A stretch of DNA of 6,511 nucleotides from contig JBGSUA010000046.1 of NCBI GenBank assembly GCA_041753575.1, positions 1 to 6,511 of the forward strand, given 5' to 3'. Origin of the DNA: CG2-30-51-40 sp041753575. GTDB taxonomy: Bacteria > Desulfobacterota > DSM-4660 > Desulfatiglandales > Desulfatiglandaceae. Under the pieces are notes generated by a model that saw only the letters and a program-made list of their open reading frames with translations, was not told the origin of the DNA and ran no database searches. The stretch's first letter is position 1; each line of letters starts with the position of its first letter. The position numbers were made by a program, and so were the translations under genes. Positions 1 through 5,947 of the stretch are shown here, piece by piece.

Positions 1-169
1 CCCCGCTTGAGCCCACTTTGAGCAGTCGGCGCTGGCTTTCTAGGAAATTGGACAGCATGTAGACAGACGATGGAACAAGGCAACCTGATTTCAAAAACGG
101 CAAAAGAGGCCAGACAAAGTCAACGTTATCAATTGTCCAAATTACGATTTCCGGCTAATTTGGACAGCA
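1..169. mobile_element. Possible end of an insertion sequence (partial, runs off the left edge)
   Basis: No gene is supported here. The stretch carries three copies of a TTGGACA-type repeat: TTGGACAGCA at 48-57 and 160-169, and the opposite orientation at 134-144. The integrase reading frame to the right is lost exactly where the 156-166 copy begins. Multiple subterminal repeats plus interruption of a gene at the outer copy fit an IS end, and IS21-family elements are known for such arrays, but no transposase sequence is visible and the family is a guess. It could instead be an unrelated intergenic repeat. Confidence 0.3.
134..166. repeat. 11-bp perfect inverted repeat with 11-base spacer
   Basis: TGTCCAAATTA at 134-144 is the exact reverse complement of TAATTTGGACA at 156-166. 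A further TTGGACAGCA copy lies at 48-57. The right arm coincides with the truncation point of the integrase gene, which suggests a transposase binding site or terminal repeat rather than a transcription terminator (there is no T-run on either side). Confidence 0.7.
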
Positions 170-292
170 GTAACCGAAACGAAAATACTTGCCGCTTTGA
201 TTGACAAGCACAAATAGCCCATCGAAATAAGATAGTTTATATGGCTTGAGATGGCTTTCAGCATTATTCAATAAGGCTTTTGTGAAAGGCAT
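155..292 (-). pseudogene. Truncated P4-type tyrosine integrase, N-terminal arm-binding fragment (DUF4102)
   Basis: Only 45 codons remain, against roughly 400 for a full integrase. Residues 16-41 (KPYKLSYFDGLFVLVNQSGK, then YFRFGY) match the start of the DUF4102 arm-type DNA-binding domain, which usually reads like KPYKLsDGgGLyLlV..sGsK.WRf.Y. The ATG at 290-292 is preceded by AAAGGAG at 301-307 with an 8-base gap, so it is preferred over an in-frame ATG 18 codons upstream. The frame ends in CCPN and TAG at the start of the TGTCCAAATTA repeat, so the DNA-binding core and the catalytic R-H-R-Y domain are missing. The fragment lies 146 bases beyond the 3' end of tRNA-Ala and points away from it, the standard arrangement for an integrase at a tRNA-inserted genomic island. 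It was presumably inactivated by IS insertion. The fold assignment is from pattern recognition; the fragment is short. Confidence 0.75.
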
Positions 293-438
293 GACGGTAT
301 CTCCTTTGTGAATCCTGAAAATACCTTCATTTTTACGGTACGGCAATGGAAAGGCTAATAGTAGATAACTTGCAGTATGTTTATCTATTTGACATTACTA
401 GCTTAAGGGATGTTAAAGTAACTACTTGGAAAGGTCGC

Positions 439-514
439 TGGTGGAGATGAGGGGAATCGAACCCCTGGCCTGTACGTTGCGAACGTACCGCTCTCCCATC
501 TGAGCTACATCCCC
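439..514 (-). tRNA. tRNA-Ala (anticodon CGC)
   Basis: A complete 76-nt cloverleaf with encoded CCA (439-441). The acceptor GGGGATG pairs with CATCTCC (one G-U), the D stem is GCTC/GAGC, the anticodon stem GTACG/CGTAC encloses loop TTCGCAA (anticodon CGC at 479-481, reading GCG codons), and the T stem AGGGG/CCCCT encloses TTCGATT. The discriminator is A. It is the likely attachment site of the element whose integrase remnant lies just downstream. The 3' end is intact, as expected when an island re-creates the tRNA end on integration. Confidence 0.97.
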
Positions 515-651
515 ACTGGTATAAGATGCCATCAGGCTGATTCCTTTCGCCAGCCCATTTCCTCTTCTGCTGGTTGGCATCCTGCGCTCTGCCCTGTCGC
601 TTATCGCGCAATAACCCGCAGACGCTCCCCGGAAACCAAGGCCTTTTTATT

Positions 652-681
652 AGTATAAACACACCGGAGCATGACAGTCAA
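652..681 (-). promoter_or_regulatory. Sigma70-like promoter candidate for tRNA-Ala
   Basis: On the minus strand TTGACT (676-681) is followed after 18 bases by TATACT (652-657). Transcription would begin near 645, giving a leader of about 130 bases before the mature tRNA-Ala 5' end at 514. No protein start with a ribosome binding site lies between, so the tRNA is the likely target. Confidence 0.5.
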
Positions 682-826
682 GGCGGTAAAACAAAAAATC
701 CAGCCTTTTTTAAGATCGCTGGCGAGGCGATCACTCCGTTGGTCTGTAATAGCTTTTCTAGATTGGCTTTTCACCCTGGCCATGCATGCATAAGGTCCGG
801 ATGCTCTTTAATCCGAATCAAAATAT

Positions 827-854
827 TTGACAGATGATTCCGTTGTGGTATTTT
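827..854 (+). promoter_or_regulatory. Sigma70-like promoter of tRNA-Arg
   Basis: A consensus TTGACA (827-832) is separated by 16 bases from TATTTT (849-854). The predicted start near 861 is almost flush with the mature tRNA 5' end at 863, so very little 5' trimming would be needed. Confidence 0.65.
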
Positions 855-862
855 GGCGGTAC

Positions 863-939
863 GCCCCCGTAGCTCAGGTGGATAGAGCACCAGATTCCTA
901 ATCTGGGTGTCGCCTGTTCGAGTCAGGCCGGGGGCACCA
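863..939 (+). tRNA. tRNA-Arg (anticodon CCT)
   Basis: A complete 77-nt cloverleaf with encoded CCA (937-939). The acceptor GCCCCCG pairs with CGGGGGC, the D stem is GCTC/GAGC, the anticodon stem CCAGA/TCTGG encloses TTCCTAA with anticodon CCT at 897-899 (reads AGG), and the T stem GCCTG/CAGGC encloses TTCGAGT. A run of six T follows at 941-946 and may end the transcript. It is single-copy here and intact, with no integrase beside it. Confidence 0.97.
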
Positions 940-1097
940 CTTTTTTGGGGACGTTGTTTACTTTTACAGATTTTATCCATATTCAGCGGTTTGCTGACTG
1001 ATGAACGCGGATAATCTCTCCACGCCAAACTAAGCGTCACAGCTAAAACAAGCAAATGTGGAAAAGTAAAGGACGTCCCTCTCTCAGGAGTAGTCAT

Positions 1098-3107
1098 TTG
1101 AAAAATCAACATATTGATGAATTTTGCGTAAACACAATAAGGATGCTTTCTGTGGATGCGGTGGAAAAGGCCAATTCCGGCCACCCCGGCCTACCCATGG
1201 GTGCCGCAGCCATGGCCTATGTCCTTTGGACGCGATTCCTTCGCCATAATCCCTCAAACCCCTCATGGACTGACCGAGACCGGTTCGTCCTCTCGGCAGG
1301 GCACGGCTCCATGCTGATATACAGCCTCCTGCACCTTACAGGTTACGACCTTTCCATAGAAGACATAAAGAATTTTCGTCAATGGGAGAGCAAAACCCCC
1401 GGCCACCCCGAATACGGAATGACCCCGGGCGTTGAAACTACTACCGGCCCGCTGGGGCAAGGATTTGCCAATGCCGTTGGCATGGCGATGGCGGAGCGTT
1501 TTCTCTCCGCTTATTTCAACCGTCCCGGCCATACAGTCATTGATCATTTTACCTATGTGCTTGCAAGCGACGGAGATCTGATGGAGGGCATATCCCATGA
1601 AGCCGCTTCCCTGGCCGGGCATCTTCGCCTTGGAAAGTTGATCTGCCTCTATGATGACAATCACATATCCATTGAAGGTTCAACCGACATAGCCTATAGA
1701 GACGATCGCACGGCCCGTTTTGCGGCCTACGGCTGGCACGTGCAGGAGGTTAGGGACGGCAACGATCTTTCCGCCATCGAAACAGCTATTGACGCGGCCA
1801 GAAATGAGGCCCGAATGCCCTCATTCATCGCGGTAAGAACCCGGATAGGTTTCGGAAGCCCGAATAAGGAAAACACGGCATCGGCCCACGGAGAGCCGCT
1901 TGGCCCCGATGAGTCAAAGCTTACCAAGGAGAGACTCAACTGGCCTGTTGAGCCGACCTTTTACGTACCTGAAGAGGCTCTTACCCACTTCAGGGAGGCG
2001 CTGCCGAAGGGCGACTCCATGGAAAAGAGCTGGGCCGCCGGGTTTGAGAATTATCGCAAGGAGCACCCTGCCCTTGCATCAGCCCTTGAGGCCTGGATAG
2101 CAGGAGAGCTTCCGGAAGGCTGGAGCGATTCTCTGCCGGTCTTTCCCGCAGACAAAAAGGGCTCTGCCACAAGGGCCGCCTCCGGAACTGTCTTGAATGC
2201 CCTCGCATCCGTAATCCCCAACCTGATCGGAGGCTCTGCCGATCTTGCTCCATCCAATAAGACCCTCATAAAGGGAGCAAAGGACTTTCAGGCCGAGAGC
2301 CCTGAGGGCAGGAACATCCGTTTCGGAGTAAGAGAACATGCCATGGGAGCCATCCTGAACGGAATGGCCCTTCACGGCGGGACCCGCCCATACGGGGGGA
2401 CGTTCCTGATATTTTCAGATTATATGAGACCAGCCATACGCCTGGCGGCACTGATGGGTCTCAACGTCATATACGTCTTTACCCACGACAGCATAGGCCT
2501 TGGCGAGGACGGCCCCACTCATCAGCCTGTGGAACAGCTTGCAGCCCTTCGAGCCATCCCGAACCTGACAGTCCTCAGACCGGCTGACGCCAATGAGACA
2601 TCCGAGGCATGGAAAGTCGCAATAACCTCAAGAAGAGGTCCGGTTGCACTTGCCCTTACCAGGCAGGGGCTTCCAGTGCTTGATCGAAAAGTTCTTGCAA
2701 GCGCCGAGGGACTTCACAAAGGGGCCTATATCCTGAAGGACTGCGACGGGCACCCTGACGCGATAATATTGGCAACAGGTTCAGAGGTCTCCATAGCGCT
2801 TGACGCGGCAGACGGCCTAGCTGGAAAAGGAGTGATGGCAAGGGTTGTAAGCATGCCGTCATGGGAGCTCTTTGAAAGGCAGGATAGCGCATACCGGCGA
2901 AAGGTAATCCCTCCCGAGGTAAAATGCAGGATTGCCGTAGAGGCAGGCCGCTCCCTCGGATGGCACCGTTTTATAGGAGATGAAGGAGCCTTTGTGGGAC
3001 TTGATCATTTCGGGGCCTCAGCGCCTTACAAGACGCTTTATCAAAAATTCTCCATAACGTCGGATGAAGTCATTCGAAGGGCGCTTGATATCCTGAAGAA
3101 GCAATAG
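1098..3107 (+). CDS. tkt: Transketolase
   Basis: Transfers a two-carbon ketol unit between sugar phosphates using thiamine diphosphate and Mg2+, in the non-oxidative pentose phosphate pathway; cytosolic homodimer in the family. I start it at TTG 1098, because AGGAG (1086-1090) lies 7 bases upstream and the protein then has the usual 669-residue length; the in-frame ATG at 1056 has no comparable site. Residues, from TTG: SGHPG 27-31 with catalytic His29; AGHGS with His69; GPLGQG 117-122; the cofactor motif SDGDLMEG from 157 (metal ligand Asp158) to DDN ending at Asn188; SAHG with His264; the catalytic Glu413 in GVREH; GEDGPTHQPVEQ with His475; phosphate-binding Arg522 in TRQG; and a C-terminal domain with LATGSEV and GDEGAFVGLDHFG. 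The pyrophosphate, pyrimidine and C-terminal domains are all complete, so the enzyme should be active. It is followed by its own terminator and stands alone between tRNA genes. Confidence 0.97.
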   Translation: MKNQHIDEFCVNTIRMLSVDAVEKANSGHPGLPMGAAAMAYVLWTRFLRHNPSNPSWTDRDRFVLSAGHGSMLIYSLLHLTGYDLSIEDIKNFRQWESKTPGHPEYGMTPGVETTTGPLGQGFANAVGMAMAERFLSAYFNRPGHTVIDHFTYVLASDGDLMEGISHEAASLAGHLRLGKLICLYDDNHISIEGSTDIAYRDDRTARFAAYGWHVQEVRDGNDLSAIETAIDAARNEARMPSFIAVRTRIGFGSPNKENTASAHGEPLGPDESKLTKERLNWPVEPTFYVPEEALTHFREALPKGDSMEKSWAAGFENYRKEHPALASALEAWIAGELPEGWSDSLPVFPADKKGSATRAASGTVLNALASVIPNLIGGSADLAPSNKTLIKGAKDFQAESPEGRNIRFGVREHAMGAILNGMALHGGTRPYGGTFLIFSDYMRPAIRLAALMGLNVIYVFTHDSIGLGEDGPTHQPVEQLAALRAIPNLTVLRPADANETSEAWKVAITSRRGPVALALTRQGLPVLDRKVLASAEGLHKGAYILKDCDGHPDAIILATGSEVSIALDAADGLAGKGVMARVVSMPSWELFERQDSAYRRKVIPPEVKCRIAVEAGRSLGWHRFIGDEGAFVGLDHFGASAPYKTLYQKFSITSDEVIRRALDILKKQ

Positions 3108-3114
3108 AAAGATA

Positions 3115-3170
3115 CTTCTCCCCGTGGGAATGGATGGCCCCCTCCAGTTGGGGGAGAAGATTTTCTTTTT
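3115..3170 (+). terminator. Rho-independent terminator of tkt
   Basis: CTTCTCCCC (3115-3123) pairs with GGGGAGAAG (3151-3159), followed by TTTTCTTTTT (3161-3170). A shorter competing hairpin, CCCCC 3138-3142 with GGGGG 3150-3154, lies inside the loop. It starts 7 bases after the tkt stop codon. Confidence 0.85.
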
Positions 3171-3197
3171 GACATCCCAGCCGCCTCGACTTATGAA
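3169..3197 (+). promoter_or_regulatory. Promoter of the interrupted tRNA-Leu
   Basis: Consensus TTGACA (3169-3174) is followed after 17 bases by TATGAA (3192-3197). The -35 box reuses the last bases of the tkt terminator T-run. Transcription would start near 3204, 27 bases before the tRNA. With the tRNA broken, this promoter now fires into element DNA, towards and antisense to the leftward operon. Confidence 0.6.
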
Positions 3198-3230
3198 TCT
3201 AATATAACGTGCGAAGCTCCAACCCGATCT

Positions 3231-3273
<43 letters not shown>

Positions 3274-3415
3274 ATTTTGGGGTGTTTTTTAGGGTCTTGC
3301 AATGACATACAGTGATACAGGTTTTAGTATATTTATTAGGTAGTTAAACCTATTTTTTAGGACATAATTGGCTCCAGTTAAATAGGATGATTTAGGGGGG
3401 TATTTTCCGTAGTTT

Positions 3416-3436
3416 GTTGACCAAATGTTGACCAAA
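3416..3436. repeat. 11-bp tandem repeat, possible integrase arm-type sites
   Basis: GTTGACCAAA occurs at 3416-3425 and 3427-3436, a period of 11 bases, about one helical turn. It lies some 140 bases inside the element boundary. Tandem direct repeats near an attachment core are typical arm-type sites for tyrosine integrases; that role is inferred. The flanking 3274-3415 is A+T-rich with repeated TTTTTTAGG (3285-3293 and 3353-3361) and no gene. Confidence 0.45.
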
Positions 3437-3450
3437 AAAAGAGAGCACAA

Positions 3451-3490
3451 AAGAAAGCCGGAAACCCCAAATGGGATCTCCGGCTTTCTT
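3451..3490 (-). terminator. Terminator at the end of the leftward operon
   Basis: A 12-bp perfect inverted repeat, AAGAAAGCCGGA (3451-3462) against TCCGGCTTTCTT (3479-3490), with a 16-base loop. It begins 1 base past the last gene's stop codon. In the leftward direction the stem ends in CTTTCTT, and a run of seven T follows a few bases on (3434-3440). It could also block rightward transcription from the orphan tRNA-Leu promoter. Confidence 0.75.
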
Positions 3491-3491
3491 G

Positions 3492-3725
3492 TTAATAAAT
3501 CATTATTAGCTCCCGGCCATCTGCATAAGCAGACCGGGCCTTTACCCGTTTGGAGCTGGATTTCAAATCTCTTTTCAGGAAGTATCCTTCGTAGCCAACC
3601 GAAGGCACTCTGACAAACCATGAAGGCTGTGTCTCGCAGCAATAGGTATCCACGCCATCGGTGAACCCGATATGCTGTTTTTTGTCCCACCAGGCTGGCG
3701 TTAAAACCCTGATTTGTTTGGCCAT
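3492..3725 (-). CDS. Small protein of unknown function (77 aa), last gene of the operon
   Basis: I do not recognise this protein. It is supported by AAAGGAG at 3731-3737, 5 bases before the ATG, by position after a 32-base gap from the preceding gene, and by a terminator straight after the stop. It is rich in aromatic residues (three Trp and six Tyr), has a CC pair at 29-30 and a basic stretch around 52-63 (KRDLKSSSKRVK), and ends GRELIMIY. No membrane segment or signal peptide is visible. A small nucleic-acid-binding or phage accessory role is possible but not shown. A longer minus-strand frame over the same bases has no ribosome binding site and runs into the tRNA remnant, so it is disregarded. 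Confidence 0.7.
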   Translation of the reverse strand: MAKQIRVLTPAWWDKKQHIGFTDGVDTYCCETQPSWFVRVPSVGYEGYFLKRDLKSSSKRVKARSAYADGRELIMIY

Positions 3726-3757
3726 GAATTCTCCTTTCTATTGATAAGGCATTTTCG

Positions 3758-3955
3758 TTAGAGACAAATTCTGTTTGTTCCGTTGTTCCAGACAGCAAAG
3801 AATATCTCTTCTCTGTTGGCCATACGGCGAGCCTTTGCAAGGGTTGTAACAAACCTGATCTCGATGAGGCGTTTTGCCTTTTTGTCGGGTATGCGGCCTG
3901 TTACCATCCCGGAAACTTCTTCGGGGTTGTGTCCGTCTAAATCTGTTGTGTACAT
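3758..3955 (-). CDS. Small basic protein of unknown function (65 aa)
   Basis: I do not recognise this protein. The ATG at 3953-3955 has AAGGAG at 3963-3968 with a 7-base gap. Its first 19 bases overlap the end of the DUF4942 gene in another frame, so the two are probably translationally coupled. The middle is a basic, helix-prone segment (DKKAKRLIEIRFVTTLAKAR, then RMANREE) of about residues 24-50, followed by a short hydrophobic stretch FFAVW. There are no membrane segments or cysteine clusters. The size, charge and coupling fit a small partner or regulator of the gene before it, but this is only positional inference. Confidence 0.65.
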   Translation of the reverse strand: MYTTDLDGHNPEEVSGMVTGRIPDKKAKRLIEIRFVTTLAKARRMANREEIFFAVWNNGTNRICL

Positions 3956-4788
3956 AATGCGTCTCCTTGGTTGTAGTCAGCGGTTTGCGTTTCACCAGAT
4001 TTCCCAGGTCTGAGCCTGTTTCCGCCTCCAATGCGGTTAAATTCTGCCAGAAGGTCGTCTCTGAGGATCTCCAGGTGGATAGTCCCCTTTTTGAACCATT
4101 TCAGCCGAAAGTAGGGGGTCTCACACTCCCATTTCCTGTAGCGCATGGCCTCTTTGGCTCTGGTGGTAAGGTCGTTCGGATATTTTACCGGTCCTTTGCC
4201 GTCCATGAGGTGAAATGCGTTATCGATGCTTCGGAGCTTGGTTTCAGTGTTCATGTGTAGATAAATGCCGTAACGTTCTACGTTTAGTGCGTAGTCCAGA
4301 ATTACTTTCCGGCCTACCTCGAACTCCGAGTTTGTCTTGTACTGTGAACCAAGCGGTCTCAAAAACTCAAAAGCCTCCCGGATAGTCTCATTTAACAAAT
4401 CCGGAATGCTGGTTCTTAGGTTTTCCAGAATGCTTGTGATATTATCGACTGTAATATCAGGCACATTACCAACCCTTATCTGTTCCAAGAGTTGATTTTT
4501 TTGCTTGCCGGATATGAGGTTGAGGATTTCGGTTTTCTCGAGCAGATAGTACCAGACGGTCTTCTTGATGAAATGGCAGGAGGCCGTAGCCTCTGCCGGA
4601 AGATCAAAATCTGATACCCTGTTGGTCTCAAATAGTCTGCCCCTATCGCCCAGGACGTTTATGAGCCGGTGCTTTGCTTTATCGAGAAGATCGAATGCCT
4701 GCCGTACTTCGCCACAGGCGTCTGTGTAAGCCTCTACGATTGCCGTCAAAGGCTTCCAAGTCATTATTTCGGTTGTGTCTATAATCAT
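3937..4788 (-). CDS. DUF4942 domain protein (283 aa)
   Basis: The ATG at 4786-4788 follows AAAGGAG (4795-4801) by 6 bases. The protein resembles the DUF4942 family, a domain of unknown function common on plasmids, prophages and integrative elements and sometimes fused to methyltransferases. Supporting features: an N-terminal helical part AFDLLDKAKHRL (31-42); YKTNSEFEVGRKVIL (150-164); LRSIDNAFHLMDGKGP (195-210), where the family has a similar Asp/Arg..LDGK signature; and YFRLKWFKKGTIHLEILRD (226-244) then LLAEFNRIGGGNRL, close to the usual C-terminal FR.r.FkNGNlHLeF.R.DL...N.i. No methyltransferase motif is present, so it is the stand-alone form. The last dozen residues are encoded in the overlap with the next gene. 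Cellular role unknown; no signal peptide or membrane segment. Confidence 0.75.
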   Translation of the reverse strand: MIIDTTEIMTWKPLTAIVEAYTDACGEVRQAFDLLDKAKHRLINVLGDRGRLFETNRVSDFDLPAEATASCHFIKKTVWYYLLEKTEILNLISGKQKNQLLEQIRVGNVPDITVDNITSILENLRTSIPDLLNETIREAFEFLRPLGSQYKTNSEFEVGRKVILDYALNVERYGIYLHMNTETKLRSIDNAFHLMDGKGPVKYPNDLTTRAKEAMRYRKWECETPYFRLKWFKKGTIHLEILRDDLLAEFNRIGGGNRLRPGKSGETQTADYNQGDALCTQQI

Positions 4789-4927
4789 GTTGCTCTCCTT
4801 TACCCCAGAGAAGTCCTGTCAGGACGCAGAACTCTTTGTTGTCGTATCACGACAAAAAGTTGAGAGCTGCTTAATCAGGCTTTGCGGGGTTTGGCTAGTG
4901 TTGGTTAAATCGGAATGTATGCAGAAG
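4789..4927. other. Intra-operon gap with two inverted repeats
   Basis: The 139 bases between the ATPase and DUF4942 genes contain GTCCTG-T-CAGGAC (4813-4825) and TTGTCGT-ATC-ACGACAA (4839-4855), both perfect. Neither is followed by a T-run in the leftward direction, so they are more likely operators or RNA structures than terminators. A near copy of the first (GTCTTGTCAGGACG, 5130-5143) lies inside the ATPase gene. No ORF with a ribosome binding site and no convincing promoter was found. Confidence 0.5.
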
Positions 4928-5500
4928 TTAAGCCTTGCTGGAAATCAGTCGAGGGCGTGAAAGTCCGCGGTTTATGGATGTCTCGATCAGATCGATCAAG
5001 TTTTGCTGTGTGTCCTTGCTGAAGATGACGTGCGGTAATGACCACCTGGCAAACAAGAATTCAAACTGCCTGTGGACGGCCAGTTGAAAATACTTGTCGT
5101 TGCTGCGTACTCCGTCATCGACCGGCAATGTCTTGTCAGGACGACAAAACACTACGGCGTCGTAACTGGACCACCAGTTTTCGACCTGGCTTTGGCAGTT
5201 ACTAACCAAGCGATTCATGCCATGATAAGCAGCATAGGCTACAGCGTCCAAAACGGTCCTGTCGCATACAAGGATTTCAGTTCTGGATTCCTCTTCGATC
5301 TCCGCCGTAAACTGACTGTGATAAAGCCAGAGTTGGGTTTCAACTGGCGCCTCCTGGTTGATTGGTAAAGGGCAGTTTCTTGCCTGCTCAGTAACTATCC
5401 CTACCCTCATGTGCGGGTAGAGAGACTTGGCGGCAGCCGCCATCTGCAATACCAGGGTCGTCTTTCCGGTTCCGTGTGTTCCGCAAAATGCGATTTTCAT
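4928..5500 (-). CDS. P-loop ATPase/kinase-like protein (AAA_28, NadR-like; 190 aa)
   Basis: The start at ATG 5498-5500 is chosen because AAAGGAG (5509-5515) lies 8 bases upstream and the P-loop then sits at residue 7 as usual; an upstream in-frame start 10 codons earlier has no such site. Features: Walker A GTHGTGKTT (7-15, Lys13 and Thr14); VTEQAR (36-41), where the family has a conserved Glu and Arg; a Walker B-like strand ILVCDR (76-81) followed by TVLDAVAYA, matching the DR..lDalaY signature of AAA_28/NadR-type kinases; DAVVFCRPD (114-122); and a lid-type RSND with Arg132. Such proteins phosphorylate nucleosides or nucleotides, or act as ATP/GTP switches; the substrate here is unknown. 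It is a single domain, with no NadR adenylyltransferase or helix-turn-helix. Its ATG overlaps the preceding stop (ATGA), indicating coupled translation. Families of this kind are frequent in phage genomes. Confidence 0.85.
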   Translation of the reverse strand: MKIAFCGTHGTGKTTLVLQMAAAAKSLYPHMRVGIVTEQARNCPLPINQEAPVETQLWLYHSQFTAEIEEESRTEILVCDRTVLDAVAYAAYHGMNRLVSNCQSQVENWWSSYDAVVFCRPDKTLPVDDGVRSNDKYFQLAVHRQFEFLFARWSLPHVIFSKDTQQNLIDLIETSINRGLSRPRLISSKA

Positions 5501-5787
5501 AGATTTTTCTCCTTTAGTGGAAGTTCCCATGCCTTGTTCTTGTGGTTCCAGCGAAAGCCCATTATTCTGAGCTTCGCTTTGTCGTTATAGGTTCCGCCTG
5601 TGGCCTTGATAGCCTGTTCATTCATGTGCCATTCAATGGGCCTGGGATCGTCAGCCAGGTGAGCCATGCTCTCCTTGATTCCAAGCCATACCAGAAGGCA
5701 AAGGCCTGCAATGTTCGGAATGGGAAACCATTCGCCGTCCGATCCGGCTAACACCAGAGCGCATATAAACAATATGCCTGATAACAC
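5497..5787 (-). CDS. Membrane-anchored small protein with a C-terminal GFRW..KAW motif (96 aa)
   Basis: The GTG at 5785-5787 follows GGAGGAGAC closely. Residues 1-14 (MLSGILFICALVLA) and 24-37 (IPNIAGLCLLVWLG) are two hydrophobic segments, so the N-terminal half should sit in the inner membrane. Residues about 61-90 form a soluble tail, TGGTYNDKAKL then MGFRWNHKNKAWELPL, like the short 'K..L...GgrWd...kaW..p' modules seen in phage and plasmid proteins, whose function is unclear. Residues 28-52 (AGLCLLVWLGIKES..HL.DDPRPIEW) resemble the 38-aa protein upstream, so the two probably arose by duplication with a tail gained or lost. The stop codon overlaps the next gene's ATG. Function unknown. Confidence 0.7.
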   Translation of the reverse strand: MLSGILFICALVLAGSDGEWFPIPNIAGLCLLVWLGIKESMAHLADDPRPIEWHMNEQAIKATGGTYNDKAKLRIMGFRWNHKNKAWELPLKEKNL

Positions 5788-5814
5788 GTTGTCTCCTCCG
5801 TTAGTTGTAATAGG

Positions 5815-5931
5815 TTACTTCCAGTTAATGAACTTCGGATGTTCATCCAGGTAAGCCATCCTCATTTCAAGCCATATCATGAGACACCGGCTTGCGATGA
5901 GAAGGGACACGAATAGTAGGCTAAGAAACAT
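5815..5931 (-). CDS. 38-aa membrane peptide, first gene of the operon
   Basis: The ATG at 5929-5931 is preceded by CGGAGGAGACA, the same ribosome binding site block found before the next gene. The translation MFLSLLFVSLLIASRCLMIW then LEMRMAYLDEHPKFINWK has one N-terminal transmembrane helix (about residues 2-20) and a short polar tail. The tail aligns with the following protein (C-L-x-x-W-L-E near CLLVWLG, AYLDEHP near AHLADDP, INW near IEW). That similarity plus the shared ribosome binding site argue that it is a real gene. It begins the leftward gene series, 27 bases before the next GTG. Function unknown. Confidence 0.65.
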   Translation of the reverse strand: MFLSLLFVSLLIASRCLMIWLEMRMAYLDEHPKFINWK

Positions 5932-5947
5932 TGTCTCCTCCGTAGTT

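Larger units (their letters stand above)
515..862. other. Intergenic region between divergent tRNA genes
   Basis: This 348-base stretch holds no supported protein gene. It contains a leftward promoter candidate (652-681), the tRNA-Arg promoter (827-854), a 6-bp hairpin (arms 714-719 and 727-732) with no T-run on either side, and a 10-bp ATGCATGCAT palindrome at 782-791. Open frames crossing it lack ribosome binding sites and partly translate tRNA sequence. Confidence 0.6.

Noticed and set aside
70..204. Plus-strand 44-aa open frame in the left repeat region
   Set aside because: No ribosome binding site, no recognised family, and it crosses both arms of the inverted repeat.
381..662. Minus-strand 93-aa open frame
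   Set aside because: It translates straight through tRNA-Ala and has no ribosome binding site; its GCSSDGRAV-like peptide is a translated-tRNA artefact.
714..732. GATCGC/GCGATC hairpin as a terminator
   Set aside because: Only 6 bp, and no T-run on either strand.
601..783. Minus-strand 60-aa open frame between the tRNAs
   Set aside because: No ribosome binding site, and it overlaps the likely tRNA-Ala promoter; no recognisable protein features.
771..1184. Minus-strand 137-aa open frame
   Set aside because: It contains the antisense of tRNA-Arg (the GLTRTGDTQIRNLVLYPPEL type peptide, a known database artefact) and overlaps the transketolase start.
3289..3852. Minus-strand 187-aa open frame
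   Set aside because: No ribosome binding site; it runs antiparallel through the A+T-rich boundary region and the terminator, and out of frame over a better-supported 77-aa gene.
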